Assembly (NCBI GenBank): GCA_947495915.1
Contig: CANMAW010000001.1
Location: 62,001-126,000, forward strand
Source: Maribacter algarum (ex Lu et al. 2025) (nom. illeg.)
GTDB lineage: Bacteria > Bacteroidota > Bacteroidia > Flavobacteriales > Flavobacteriaceae
DNA: 64,000 bases
Direction: 5' to 3'
The position numbers and the translations under genes were made by a program. Positions 27,252 through 36,960 of this stretch are shown piece by piece (the first letter of the stretch is position 1; each line of letters begins with the position of its first letter). The notes under the pieces were generated by a model. The model worked only from the letters and a program-made list of their open reading frames with translations. It made no database searches and was not told the DNA's origin.

Positions 27252-28085
27252 ATGAGAATATTTCTTGTCTTTTCAATGTTATTTATTTGCCTTGGTCTTC
27301 ATGGTCAAAGTAAGTTAACTGACAGTACGCAAACGCGCTGGCAAATGTTCAAATATGATGCTGGCAATATTTTTAAGGGTGTTGGCCATTCATATGTTCG
27401 CCCTTTTCAATGGAAAGGAAATCAATGGTCCCAATTTGGAGGAGTTATGCTAGGCACTGGTGCTATTTATTTAGCAGATGATGAGACTTCTAAATTTATT
27501 AGAGCTAACAGAGAAAGTGTACCTACTGCAATTCGTGATTATGGTGAATTTTATGGGGCGCCAGAAAACAACTATTTGGTGACTTCAGGGGTTTATTTGG
27601 TTGGTTTATTTACAAAGAATGAAAAATTAAGAAGAACTGGGGTTTTGCTTATTGCTTCGGCAACTTCATCAGGACTTTTACAACAAGTAGTGAAGTCTGC
27701 AGTCGGACGTGCTAGACCGGTGGCTGAATTAGGCAAAGACACCTTCGACCCATTTAACAGTAATCGAAATTTTCATTCATTTCCGTCTGGTCATGCCATG
27801 ATGGCTTTTACAAACGCTTACGCCATCGGAAAGCAATTCAAAAACCCATGGATTAAAGCTGGTATTTACACGCTTGGCGCAGTACCAGGGGTATCAAGAA
27901 TTTGGGATGGTCAACATTGGTTAAGCGATGTCGTATTGTCTTGGGCTATAAGTATAGCCACTGTAGAGTGTATTGATCGCTACTTAGATAAAAAGTATGA
28001 TCAAAAATACAATGATCAATCAAAAAAGGTGTCCTGGAATTTAAATGTTGGACCGGGGACCATGGGAGTTTCCATGAATTTTTGA
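27252..28085 (+). CDS. PAP2-superfamily phosphatase, exported
   Basis: Begins with a signal peptide (hydrophobic 4-16, cut near GLHGQS). The phosphatase triad of motifs is complete: KSAVGRARP (K-x6-RP), SFPSGHAM (PSGH) and SRIWDGQHWLSDV (SR-x5-H-x3-D). The family dephosphorylates lipid phosphates such as undecaprenyl pyrophosphate or phosphatidic acid on the periplasmic side. It has 277 residues and ends convergent with the sugar acetyltransferase gene, with no clear terminator between. Confidence 0.88.
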   Translation: MRIFLVFSMLFICLGLHGQSKLTDSTQTRWQMFKYDAGNIFKGVGHSYVRPFQWKGNQWSQFGGVMLGTGAIYLADDETSKFIRANRESVPTAIRDYGEFYGAPENNYLVTSGVYLVGLFTKNEKLRRTGVLLIASATSSGLLQQVVKSAVGRARPVAELGKDTFDPFNSNRNFHSFPSGHAMMAFTNAYAIGKQFKNPWIKAGIYTLGAVPGVSRIWDGQHWLSDVVLSWAISIATVECIDRYLDKKYDQKYNDQSKKVSWNLNVGPGTMGVSMNF

Positions 28086-28112
28086 CACTAATTATTACAA
28101 TACTACCTTTTC

Positions 28113-28670
28113 TTAATTTTCAATTTCGCGTATTACGCAACACGGGTTTCCTGCTGCGACCACATTTTCAGGAATATCTTTAGTAACCACACTACCCGAA
28201 CCAATAACACTATTGTTACCTATAGTCACCCCAGGATTGATAATAGCACCACCACCAATCCAAACATTATCACCAATTCGTATTTCTTTTGCATATTCAA
28301 TTCCTGAATTACGAGCTTCATATTCCACAGGATGCGTAGCCGTAAATATTTTCACAGCCGGTGCTAACATTACATTTTTACCAATATATACGGGTGCTGC
28401 ATCTAAAATAATACATCCAAAATTAGCATATGCGTTTTCACCCCAATATATGTTACTTCCATAATCACAGATAAAAGGGTTTTCAATAAAAAACTTGGAA
28501 CCCGTTTCAGCAAACAGCTCCTTAAAAAAATGCTTTCGCTGGCGTTCTTTATCATCAGGAATAACTGCGATTTTTCGCATAATTTCTCTTGCCTTAGCAC
28601 GACCTTTTCGAAGTTCCTTATCATAGGGGTCATATGGCAAACCCTGAATCATTTTTTCTTTTTCAGTCAT
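28113..28670 (-). CDS. Sugar O-acetyltransferase (maltose/galactoside acetyltransferase-like)
   Basis: A 185-residue left-handed beta-helix acetyltransferase. It opens with the helical Mac domain (MIQGLPYDPYDKELRKGR), has hexapeptide repeats from about residue 65, the catalytic His in FTATHPVE (about 113-120), and ends with NSVIGSGSVVTKDIP and AGNPC. It transfers acetyl from CoA to the 6-OH of sugars, often to dispose of non-metabolised sugars. It is the last gene of the minus-strand carbohydrate locus, ten bases after the GH36 gene, which suggests a joint role in galactoside metabolism. Confidence 0.9.
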   Translation of the reverse strand: MTEKEKMIQGLPYDPYDKELRKGRAKAREIMRKIAVIPDDKERQRKHFFKELFAETGSKFFIENPFICDYGSNIYWGENAYANFGCIILDAAPVYIGKNVMLAPAVKIFTATHPVEYEARNSGIEYAKEIRIGDNVWIGGGAIINPGVTIGNNSVIGSGSVVTKDIPENVVAAGNPCCVIREIEN

Positions 28671-28680
28671 AGACTATTGC

Positions 28681-30447
28681 TTAAGCTTTTTCCGCTATTA
28701 AAATACCACAAGGTGGCACCGCTATTTCCAAAAGTCCTTTGTCAAAGGAAATCATAGTATTCAAAATAATTTCTCCTTTGCAATTGTATACAGTACAGGC
28801 ATATTCACCAAAATCTTCTTTATTTCGAATTACCAGCGTCTCAGAAATTTGGCCGTTATGAATATGAATTGAACTATTAACTGCATCTATATTGGTAACT
28901 AAATCCTCATATACTCCAATAATAATCGCATCATTTTTAACAACCCGTTGCGTGGGATAATTTGCCAAAGGTTTAGATGGAACAAAATATCCGTTCATTA
29001 AAGTGTCTGAATTTTCATTCCAATATTTCGTGTAAAAAGCAATCATCGCCTTATGTTCTTCAGAAGTTTCTTGTAGCATTACTGATAATTGCGGAACACC
29101 AAACAGCGTATTTATTAATTGTAAGGCGGCAACTTCTACTTTTTCATCAGCATGCCATGTTACCATATCAGAATGAACAGCGGTGTTACCGCATAACATT
29201 CTAATGTCAGCAATTCGAACACGGTTCATCACTCCATCACCTGGGCAATCGAACGCACGAAACATGTTACCATATTTACGCATTGCAGGACCAGTATATT
29301 TTTGACGAAATTCAACAAACACATCAGGCTTAATAGCTCTCAACTTTATAATGACATCTGTTAATAATTGATCAACAGCTTCGTTAATAGAACCAAAATC
29401 ACGCCCATTTTCAGCACCCAAAGGTGTTTCTGCATAAAAATGAAAATCATCAATAAAATCAAGTTTAAACCCGTCTAAATTCCATTCTTTTAAGGCCTTA
29501 ACATATAAACTTATGAGATGCTCTCTTACCTCGGGATATCTTGGGTCAAAAACAGGCGCCCAACGATGATTTTCAGTTAAAAATTTCCCCTTAAACTTGT
29601 GATAGGCTTTCGATTTTTCACCACAAAATGGCACCGAATACCATAAGGCAGCTTTCATACCTGTGTCTTGAATATTTTTAATTAAATCAGCCATTTCAGG
29701 AAATCGGTCTGGCTGCCAGTCACCTGTATAGTCATAACCTCGATTGGTGTCTTTAGTTTGCCAGCCATCATCAATGATTATTGCTTCGTAACCAATATCA
29801 CTAGCAAGTTTACATTCACTAATTAATTCTTGTTCATCTAAATTTTGGTGAAATTGATACCAAGTAGAATACACTGGTTTTTTTGCAATAGATGGTACTG
29901 GTGTTGGCTTTAATTCATCAAATGTTTCCCACCATTTTGAAACCTCTTGTAAGGAATTTGAAAAAGGCAAGGTTCTAAAATCAAATCGAAGTTGCGATTT
30001 AAAATTTTGTATCGCTCTTTCTTGTTCAGAAAAGAACGTTACATGGCAATAAAAGTGATTATCTTCTTCTCTAAGACGCGCATTCAGTTCAAGGGTATTG
30101 ATTGCATTTGAACATGCAAAAGTCATCATATTGGTATCGTCATTTGCAAAAAGTGTAATTACCGGTGCATCAATAGATATTCTACTTTCCATATGATCAA
30201 GCTCCCAATCTGCCTGAATTCGTTTAGCAAAATCAGTGGTTGGTTTCCATACTCCCTTAACATTTAGGCCTGGTATTTTCCATCGCAAGGTTACCGGTTT
30301 CGGAAATATTGCCTCCTCTGAATTGATCTCTATATCATATAAGTAAATTCCATTACTAGCTGAAGATTCAATAATAGAAACATCTAAATGTTGATCATCT
30401 TTATCAACCTGTATTTGTACTGCTGGAAATGTTGATGTACTATTCAT
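28681..30447 (-). CDS. Alpha-galactosidase-like glycoside hydrolase (GH36/GH27 clan)
   Basis: A 588-residue enzyme with no signal peptide. The clan GH-D catalytic region is clear: IIDDGWQ (225-230) opens the barrel, FKLDF (327-331) contains the nucleophile Asp330, and the FDCPGDGVMNRVRIADIR segment near residue 405 holds the likely acid/base Asp. An N-terminal beta-sandwich and a C-terminal beta-domain flank it. The expected reaction is release of terminal alpha-linked galactose, in the cytoplasm or, if exported otherwise, the periplasm. Operon partners are SusC/SusD and a sugar acetyltransferase. Exact specificity cannot be read; some GH36 subgroups are raffinose synthases or N-acetylgalactosaminidases. 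Confidence 0.82.
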   Translation of the reverse strand: MNSTSTFPAVQIQVDKDDQHLDVSIIESSASNGIYLYDIEINSEEAIFPKPVTLRWKIPGLNVKGVWKPTTDFAKRIQADWELDHMESRISIDAPVITLFANDDTNMMTFACSNAINTLELNARLREEDNHFYCHVTFFSEQERAIQNFKSQLRFDFRTLPFSNSLQEVSKWWETFDELKPTPVPSIAKKPVYSTWYQFHQNLDEQELISECKLASDIGYEAIIIDDGWQTKDTNRGYDYTGDWQPDRFPEMADLIKNIQDTGMKAALWYSVPFCGEKSKAYHKFKGKFLTENHRWAPVFDPRYPEVREHLISLYVKALKEWNLDGFKLDFIDDFHFYAETPLGAENGRDFGSINEAVDQLLTDVIIKLRAIKPDVFVEFRQKYTGPAMRKYGNMFRAFDCPGDGVMNRVRIADIRMLCGNTAVHSDMVTWHADEKVEVAALQLINTLFGVPQLSVMLQETSEEHKAMIAFYTKYWNENSDTLMNGYFVPSKPLANYPTQRVVKNDAIIIGVYEDLVTNIDAVNSSIHIHNGQISETLVIRNKEDFGEYACTVYNCKGEIILNTMISFDKGLLEIAVPPCGILIAEKA

Positions 30448-30517
30448 AATTTTATTAATTAAACCAATATAAATTCAAACCAAATACAATTTTTCATGAT
30501 TTTAAGAGCATTGAAAA

Positions 30518-32209
30518 TTAATGTGTTGTTCGAGTTTCTTTCTTTTTTAAAAAGTAAACACCTGCAAGTATTGCAAGCCCTATTAATACAAACCACCACC
30601 AAGATTTACTTTCATGAGGTGTTTCAATTTCAGTAATCATTATTAACTGATTAGCTGGTATATCTTTTACCAATTGTTTTTTGCCCCCAACCCAAGTTAC
30701 TTCGATTTCATCAACTTTTTCAATGGTACCTAATCCGAAATGCGCCACAGTTGAATTTTGCGACAAATGACTTGAGCCTCCCCCATCTATTTCCCGAATC
30801 ATTACCTTTTCATTAGATTTTAAGGTTACCCGAGCTCCTATTCCATTTTTATCTGAATCGACTCCGTTTAACTTGACCTTAAGCCAATTACCCGTAGTGC
30901 TATCGTTTCGGTATAATCGTGTGAAAGAAGGCACCGGATATTTAAAAATTGGTTTTTGATTTACTATCAATAAATCTAAATCACCATCATTATCATAATC
31001 AAAAGTTACTGAACCCCTACTTACGCCATAATCATCTATACCCATATCACGGGCTTTTTCTGTAAAACTAGCATTTACATTTTCATAATAGAACCCTGGC
31101 ATTGGGGTACAATTAGGATTTAAATCACCATTAGCTACAAACAAGTCTAAGTCACCGTCATGATCAAAATCAGCGAAATTGGCACCCCAACTGATAGCAA
31201 AATTATAAGTGTTTAATTCTTTAGAGCGATCTGAAAAAGACTTTTCACTTCCGTGATTTTGCATAAACCAATTGAATTTAATATTGGTTACGAAATAGTC
31301 CATGAATCCGTTATTATCATAATCTCCAACGGCAGCTCCCATAGCATTAATCTTTAAATCCATGCCCGTCTCCTTACTTACATCTTTAAATTTAGCCTTT
31401 GGATACAAGTTCTCATACAAAAAATTGGGCACTGCCTTATAACCAAAATCTTGGTTTACAAGAAGATCTTGATCGCCATCATTATCATAATCAGTAAACA
31501 CGGCTCCGAAACCAAAACCTTTATGGCCTAAACCATAGGCTTCATATTCATTTTCAAAATATTCACCCCCGTGATTGATAAGCAAATAACTTTTGGCTGT
31601 TTGATTTGCGCTAACAATTGTTGCATCTTTAAGTACACCCAACTTACCTTGAAACTCTTGAAAATAATTTCCAATAAACAAATCAGGATAACCATCTGCG
31701 TTCACATCGCCGAAACTCGGCCCTGTACTAAAAGAATTTAGGTCATCTAATTTAAATGCTTTGGTAGCATCATGAAAAGTGGCATCTCCGTTATTTATAA
31801 AAAGTAAATTTTTTGCCCTAGGAATTATTTGCGAACCGTCTGTAGTATTTATTGTAGTAATAAAAAGGTCACGAAAACCATCACGATTCACGTCGGCACT
31901 GACCACACCCTGCGTTACATATTCGTTTGCAATTTCTAGACCAGATTGCTCAAAAATATTCGTAAAAGTGCCATCACCATTATTCAAATACAATACATCT
32001 GCAACTGTACCACTAGTGATATAAATATCTTGATGACCATCATTATTCAAGTCAAAAACAGTTGCACCGCCACCAAAAGTACCCTCGTAAACCATGAATT
32101 GGTGATCTATACCTGCATTCTCGGTGACATCTACAAACGTGGTTTGGCCGATTAGAAAAAATCCAAAACAGTTTAAAACCAACAACATCGTATAATCAGT
32201 TCTACTCAT
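30518..32209 (-). CDS. CRTAC1-like FG-GAP/VCBS repeat protein with UnbV domain
   Basis: A 563-residue exported protein: signal peptide (hydrophobic about 8-22), then many FG-GAP repeats with calcium-binding DxNxDG/DxDxDG loops (e.g. DLNNDGHQD, DYDNDGDQD, DFDHDGDLD), then an ASPIC/UnbV domain (NGIGARVTLKS ... FGLGTIEKVDEIEVTW, about 455-525) and a C-terminal membrane helix preceded by WWW. Predicted as a beta-propeller anchored to the membrane. It is six bases from the haloperoxidase-fold gene and has a relative at 33565-36894. Biochemical function unknown. Confidence 0.85.
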   Translation of the reverse strand: MSRTDYTMLLVLNCFGFFLIGQTTFVDVTENAGIDHQFMVYEGTFGGGATVFDLNNDGHQDIYITSGTVADVLYLNNGDGTFTNIFEQSGLEIANEYVTQGVVSADVNRDGFRDLFITTINTTDGSQIIPRAKNLLFINNGDATFHDATKAFKLDDLNSFSTGPSFGDVNADGYPDLFIGNYFQEFQGKLGVLKDATIVSANQTAKSYLLINHGGEYFENEYEAYGLGHKGFGFGAVFTDYDNDGDQDLLVNQDFGYKAVPNFLYENLYPKAKFKDVSKETGMDLKINAMGAAVGDYDNNGFMDYFVTNIKFNWFMQNHGSEKSFSDRSKELNTYNFAISWGANFADFDHDGDLDLFVANGDLNPNCTPMPGFYYENVNASFTEKARDMGIDDYGVSRGSVTFDYDNDGDLDLLIVNQKPIFKYPVPSFTRLYRNDSTTGNWLKVKLNGVDSDKNGIGARVTLKSNEKVMIREIDGGGSSHLSQNSTVAHFGLGTIEKVDEIEVTWVGGKKQLVKDIPANQLIMITEIETPHESKSWWWFVLIGLAILAGVYFLKKKETRTTH

Positions 32210-32215
32210 TTTATC

Positions 32216-33559
32216 TTATTTCTTCCATCTTAGGTTATTGACATTTCTTGCAATTTTAACGCCTTCTTCTAACCCTACTTGATTATCTTGGTTGGTATGA
32301 ATACCACCATAAAACCTTGAATCAGCAGTTTCTTGAGCAGCCTGCCAAAATGAATCAAAAGATCGTATAACAAAATCGGTATCTTTCAGTTCATCTCGTT
32401 CGCGACCTTCATGTGCTCTATCAGTAAATTCGAATTCTTTACCAAAAGAGTTTTCCAAAACTGTAGCCGCAGATGCAGCCTGAATCGCATGACCAGAAGG
32501 AAAGGAAGGAAAAGGAGGGTCAGGCCAAAATGATTCCCATTCTTGGTCTATATATTTTGGAATAAACGTATTTGGTCGTTCTGAGAAAAAATGATACTTG
32601 TATTTCCAACAATTGATAAACGCATCGGCAACAGCTAAACCCATTTTTGCAAAAACTTCAGCGCTCTCCACTAAAGATTTTTTTTGCTTTTCTAATGCAA
32701 TAACCGCAAAATAGTACGAATGCCCGGGTGGTGTGAATGTAACATCAGGATCATCTCCCCACCATATTGCTGCTTCTTTTTCTTCTTTAGTTAAGATCAG
32801 ATCTTTTTCATATACCTTTTGAAATTCTTGATAATAGGGAGAACCTGGTAGGGAATCATAAGGAATAAATTCTGGCAAAGGCATATTACTATTATTAACA
32901 ACAAATGTTCGATTCTTTCCCCAATGTGGATGCAGGGGATGATGACTAAAAGACTGAGCAAAAAGTGGCGGTTTCCACGATCCAGGTCTTTCCGGGTATA
33001 CCATTGTCTTATCAAAATTTTTCAAATATCCACGGTGCCCACCATCTGTTTTAGACCATTCAAAAATTGCATTTGCCACTGACTTACCGTAATTCACTGA
33101 TCTTAAGACAACGTCGTTTTCAAGATTTCTAGCATATTGATTATGAATGGCCTGCTCCATAGAATCAATCCTGATTTTATTCTCATCAGAAGTTTGCATA
33201 TAAATATTCTTCAAGATGGCAGATTGAGCAGCATTTAATGATAAAACCCAGTTAATCGTAAGTGATGTGTCAGGTTTTGGTAAATGATCTAAACCATTCA
33301 ATTGCCCTTGCATTGATACATGTGACGGATAACCATTTACTACAGACTCATACATGGTTAACCCTAAATACGCAAAACCTCTAGAAGCGAAAGTAGGAGA
33401 ATTTGATGGGGTATTTTTCGTAATATCTAAACTCATTTTCGCCCATTCAAGGGCCACATCTTGTTCCGACATTTTCTGGTATTCGGAATCATTACAACCA
33501 AACAAAACGACAGAAAGCACTACAATTAAGGCTATATGCAGTTGTTTTAATCTATACAT
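32216..33559 (-). CDS. Vanadium-haloperoxidase-fold / acid phosphatase-like lipoprotein
   Basis: A 447-residue lipoprotein with lipobox ending at C22 (LFGC). All residues of the vanadate/phosphate pocket are present: K321 with R328-P329, S355-G356-H357, and R415 ... H421 in the SRFYGGIHTNQD stretch, with D425. Relatives are vanadium-dependent haloperoxidases or phosphatases of the PAP2 clan, and sequence alone cannot decide between them. It sits between two FG-GAP/UnbV proteins with gaps of only five and six bases, a gene order that seems to be a fixed unit here. Site of action is the periplasm or the cell surface. Confidence 0.85.
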   Translation of the reverse strand: MYRLKQLHIALIVVLSVVLFGCNDSEYQKMSEQDVALEWAKMSLDITKNTPSNSPTFASRGFAYLGLTMYESVVNGYPSHVSMQGQLNGLDHLPKPDTSLTINWVLSLNAAQSAILKNIYMQTSDENKIRIDSMEQAIHNQYARNLENDVVLRSVNYGKSVANAIFEWSKTDGGHRGYLKNFDKTMVYPERPGSWKPPLFAQSFSHHPLHPHWGKNRTFVVNNSNMPLPEFIPYDSLPGSPYYQEFQKVYEKDLILTKEEKEAAIWWGDDPDVTFTPPGHSYYFAVIALEKQKKSLVESAEVFAKMGLAVADAFINCWKYKYHFFSERPNTFIPKYIDQEWESFWPDPPFPSFPSGHAIQAASAATVLENSFGKEFEFTDRAHEGRERDELKDTDFVIRSFDSFWQAAQETADSRFYGGIHTNQDNQVGLEEGVKIARNVNNLRWKK

Positions 33560-33564
33560 AATTA

Positions 33565-36500
33565 TTAATTTGAAATTTTATAAGTTAATACAGGGTTTCC
33601 TTTTCCGGTAGCATATAAAATATCATTCAACATAATAGCACTTGATATATCGCCTTTGACTTTAAGGCCCGATTCTAATTGATTAACATATTTAAAGCCT
33701 CCCTTACCATCACCAACTAGCATGGTTCCGTAATTGGCATCAAACTTTCCTAGACGGAGTTTGAAATGATCATTATTTCCAAATAATACCATATCAAGAT
33801 TTCCATCTTTATTAAAATCTTCTGGAACAATAGCATATACAGGTGCATATTGACTTTGAACGGGTAATGTAGCAATTTCATACTGCCGCTGACCACTCAA
33901 AAACAACGTAGTTTTCATATAGTTCGCTCGAAACTTTTGAGCATTTTTCAATTCTGTTTCTGTAAAAATATCACTTATGGTTTCGTTTGAATAGCTTGCA
34001 TAGCTTGTATATTTTGATCGCAAATGAGCTAATTGACCCAGTAGTTCGTCTCGCGTCACATATGGATAACTCTTACCCTTAATATAGAAAGTGAAAACTG
34101 GATCAATTGAGCCATTGTTATCAAAATCGGCCGCATATAATTCGGCAGGTTCCTCATCTGAAACCTGAAACTGGGTATTCACGCCCATATTTCCTGCCAC
34201 AATATCGGGCTGACCATCACCATTAAAATCTGAAACTTCAATCGTATTCCACCAGCCTACATAGTTATCTTGAAAATAGTCTTCTGTCTTATTTTCTAGT
34301 TTACCATTGATATTTAAATAAACAGATATAGGCATCCATTCACCAACAATAACAAGATCTTTAATACTATCTTTGTTCATATCTACCCAAATGGCGTCAG
34401 TAACCATTCCAATATTTGCGATACTAGGTGCATATGAATTCGTTTCATCGGCAAAACCTCCTTTGCCATCATTTATCAAAATATAGCTTTTAGGAGTTTC
34501 TGGGTAGCGCCCAGGGGTCAACCTACCTCCTACAAATAAATCTAAATACCCATCACCATTAATATCACTTACAACTGCGCACGAGGTGCTAGAAGTTATG
34601 GTCGGAAGTGAGTTTTTGCTTTTCTTAAAACCGCCTTTTCCATCACCAAAATAAAATCGATTTTGTAGCAAGCTATCTTGAGCTTCAAATAGATGATACC
34701 CACCACTAGAAACATAAACATCTAGGTTACCATCATTATTTGCATCAAAAAAAACAGCATCGGCATCATGACTTTCGTTATCAATATCAAAATCAGAATT
34801 TATTACTTTACTTAATGTACCATTCTTCTTCTGTAAGTAAATCACTGCAGATTGGCCACTAACCCCACCAATAAAAATATCTTCTAGTCCGTCGTTATTA
34901 ATATCTCCTTTCACAATTTTTGAACCAGCATGTGACAATTGAGAAATTAATAAGGACTGTCTTTTAAAGTCATTTATATTTAAAGGCTGCGACTTGTGAT
35001 TTAAAGAATTCGGAATTTTAGTTACTAAGGCGTCATTATAACTTTTTTCATTTGGCAAAAATGAGGCATTCTTTTCCTCTAAATGCAAGCGTTGATTTGC
35101 TCTTACCTCTTTAATTAATTGTTGTTTTCCACTATTCCATCGTATATGCAACGAATCAACTTTATTTTCTTGTCCAAGTCCGAAATTAAGAATGGGAGAG
35201 ACTGTAGATAGATACCCTCTTGAAGGTGACTGCTCTACTACCTGAACTTGACCTTGATTATAAATTTTAATTTTAGCTCCAATCCCATTTGTGTTCTGAG
35301 CTTCACCTTTCAAACTTACCTGCAGAAAGGAAGCTTTCTCTTTTTTTGTTTCATTTCGATAAATAAAAGCAGGTTTATTGATATTATTTACAACCAAATC
35401 TAAATCACCATCATTATCTAAATCAGCATAAGCAGCGCCATTACTATTTGCAGGCTGATTCAAGCCAAGCGTGTTGGTTTGATTTGTAAACTTCGCTCCT
35501 TCTTGATTTAAAAACATGTAATTGGTAAGATTCGAAGAAGGCATCTGTTTTATTATTTCTAAAACATCTTCTCGTTGCAATCTGCCTTTTGATTGCACAT
35601 AATTTTCCATGTAATTTATAAAATCGAGGTTCGTATAATCTCGATAATAGCCATTGGTTACATATAAATCTTTCCATCCATCATTATCATAATCGGCTAA
35701 TAGGGCAGACCAGCTCCAATCGGTATTTGAAATCCCTGCTAATTGTCCGATTTCACTAAAAGAACCATCACCATTATTCAATTGAAGCATATTTCTCATA
35801 TACTGATAATGAAATCCGCTACGTAAGTTTAGGTCAAATTTATCGTAATTATCAGGGGCTAACAGTAGTTTTTGCCGCTCATTGTCTTCAGGAAGCATAT
35901 CAAGAGTAAATATATCAGCATAACCATCATTATTAATATCAGCTATATCATTTCCCATTGAAAATTGGCTTGTATGACCTATGCTTTCTACTAGCTTATT
36001 TGTAAAACCTTTCCCTTTATTATTGATATAAAGAAAATCAGGAATAGTGTAATCATTTGATATATAAAAATCTAACCAACCATCATTATTGAGATCACTA
36101 ATTCCTAATCCTAAACCGTATGTTAAAGCTGAACCACTTATTCCTGCTTTTACTGTAATATCTTTAAAAACTCCGTTTTTTTGTTCAAAGAGACGTACAC
36201 CTTGTAAAGGGTCATCTTTTTTTAAAAATTCTTTGGTACTTGCCTCATTTAATACTGGTAACGATTTCGGATTATGATTTAATAAAACCATATCTAAATC
36301 ACCATCTTGGTCATAGTCGAAAAAATAACCTTGATTACTAAAGGCTGAACTATCTAATCCAAATTTTTCTGCTTTCTCTTCAAAAATGGGAATACCATTA
36401 GCATCATTACCCATATTTATGAAAAGTTCATTTTTACGCTTTTCAGGGGGTAATGCCCCTGAATAACATAAATACAAATCTATCATACCATCACCATTAA

Positions 36501-36894
36501 CATCAGCAGCTGTAACACCTGTTTTCCATGGCCCCTTTCTACCAGTTATATTAGCCTTATTGGTTGCGTCTTGAAATTTCATATCGCCTTTGTTGATATA
36601 AAATTTGTTCTCCCCCATATTTGAAGTGAAATATAGGTCGATTAAACCATCATTATTAAAATCTGCCGTTGCAACACCACCACCGTTGTACAAATACTCA
36701 TAGATTAATACATTAGCATTTAGACTTTCAGTTAACTTATTTTGAAAGCCTACATTGGTTTCTGCTGATGAGAGTAAAGTAAATAATGATTCTTGCTTAA
36801 CCTCATTTTCTTTAGGGTTCAACTGCTCCTTTTGATTACACCCATAAAAGAGCAAAAGACAAACTAAAAATTGGTATAATATAGTGCGATTCAT
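33565..36894 (-). CDS. Large FG-GAP/VCBS repeat lipoprotein with UnbV domain
   Basis: An 1109-residue lipoprotein (lipobox ends at C19). Two blocks of FG-GAP repeats with DxNxDG-type calcium loops (e.g. DFNNDGLID, DVNGDGMID, DLDNDGDLD; later DINNDGLED, DANNDGNLD) flank a UnbV domain at about 530-610 (NGIGAKIKIYN ... FGLGQENKVDSLHIRW). It should fold into one or two beta-propellers on the cell surface or in the periplasm. It follows susD after a strong hairpin and begins the unit with the haloperoxidase-fold protein. Function unknown; ligand or carbohydrate binding is likely only by analogy. Confidence 0.85.
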   Translation of the reverse strand: MNRTILYQFLVCLLLFYGCNQKEQLNPKENEVKQESLFTLLSSAETNVGFQNKLTESLNANVLIYEYLYNGGGVATADFNNDGLIDLYFTSNMGENKFYINKGDMKFQDATNKANITGRKGPWKTGVTAADVNGDGMIDLYLCYSGALPPEKRKNELFINMGNDANGIPIFEEKAEKFGLDSSAFSNQGYFFDYDQDGDLDMVLLNHNPKSLPVLNEASTKEFLKKDDPLQGVRLFEQKNGVFKDITVKAGISGSALTYGLGLGISDLNNDGWLDFYISNDYTIPDFLYINNKGKGFTNKLVESIGHTSQFSMGNDIADINNDGYADIFTLDMLPEDNERQKLLLAPDNYDKFDLNLRSGFHYQYMRNMLQLNNGDGSFSEIGQLAGISNTDWSWSALLADYDNDGWKDLYVTNGYYRDYTNLDFINYMENYVQSKGRLQREDVLEIIKQMPSSNLTNYMFLNQEGAKFTNQTNTLGLNQPANSNGAAYADLDNDGDLDLVVNNINKPAFIYRNETKKEKASFLQVSLKGEAQNTNGIGAKIKIYNQGQVQVVEQSPSRGYLSTVSPILNFGLGQENKVDSLHIRWNSGKQQLIKEVRANQRLHLEEKNASFLPNEKSYNDALVTKIPNSLNHKSQPLNINDFKRQSLLISQLSHAGSKIVKGDINNDGLEDIFIGGVSGQSAVIYLQKKNGTLSKVINSDFDIDNESHDADAVFFDANNDGNLDVYVSSGGYHLFEAQDSLLQNRFYFGDGKGGFKKSKNSLPTITSSTSCAVVSDINGDGYLDLFVGGRLTPGRYPETPKSYILINDGKGGFADETNSYAPSIANIGMVTDAIWVDMNKDSIKDLVIVGEWMPISVYLNINGKLENKTEDYFQDNYVGWWNTIEVSDFNGDGQPDIVAGNMGVNTQFQVSDEEPAELYAADFDNNGSIDPVFTFYIKGKSYPYVTRDELLGQLAHLRSKYTSYASYSNETISDIFTETELKNAQKFRANYMKTTLFLSGQRQYEIATLPVQSQYAPVYAIVPEDFNKDGNLDMVLFGNNDHFKLRLGKFDANYGTMLVGDGKGGFKYVNQLESGLKVKGDISSAIMLNDILYATGKGNPVLTYKISN

Positions 36895-36907
36895 ATGGCG
36901 TAAAAAT

Positions 36908-36941
36908 AAAAAATCTATCCCTGCTAAGGGATAGATTTTTT
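36908..36941 (-). terminator. Strong hairpin between susD and the FG-GAP gene (intra-operon terminator or attenuator)
   Basis: A perfect 15-bp stem (36908-36922 with 36927-36941) with the four-base loop gcta. Read on the minus strand the stem starts with A-residues and ends in a run of U, so it looks like an intrinsic terminator 20 bases after the susD stop. The next gene starts only 13 bases further, so partial read-through is probably needed. Confidence 0.8.
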
Positions 36942-36960
36942 AATCAACAAGGTTAAAAAA

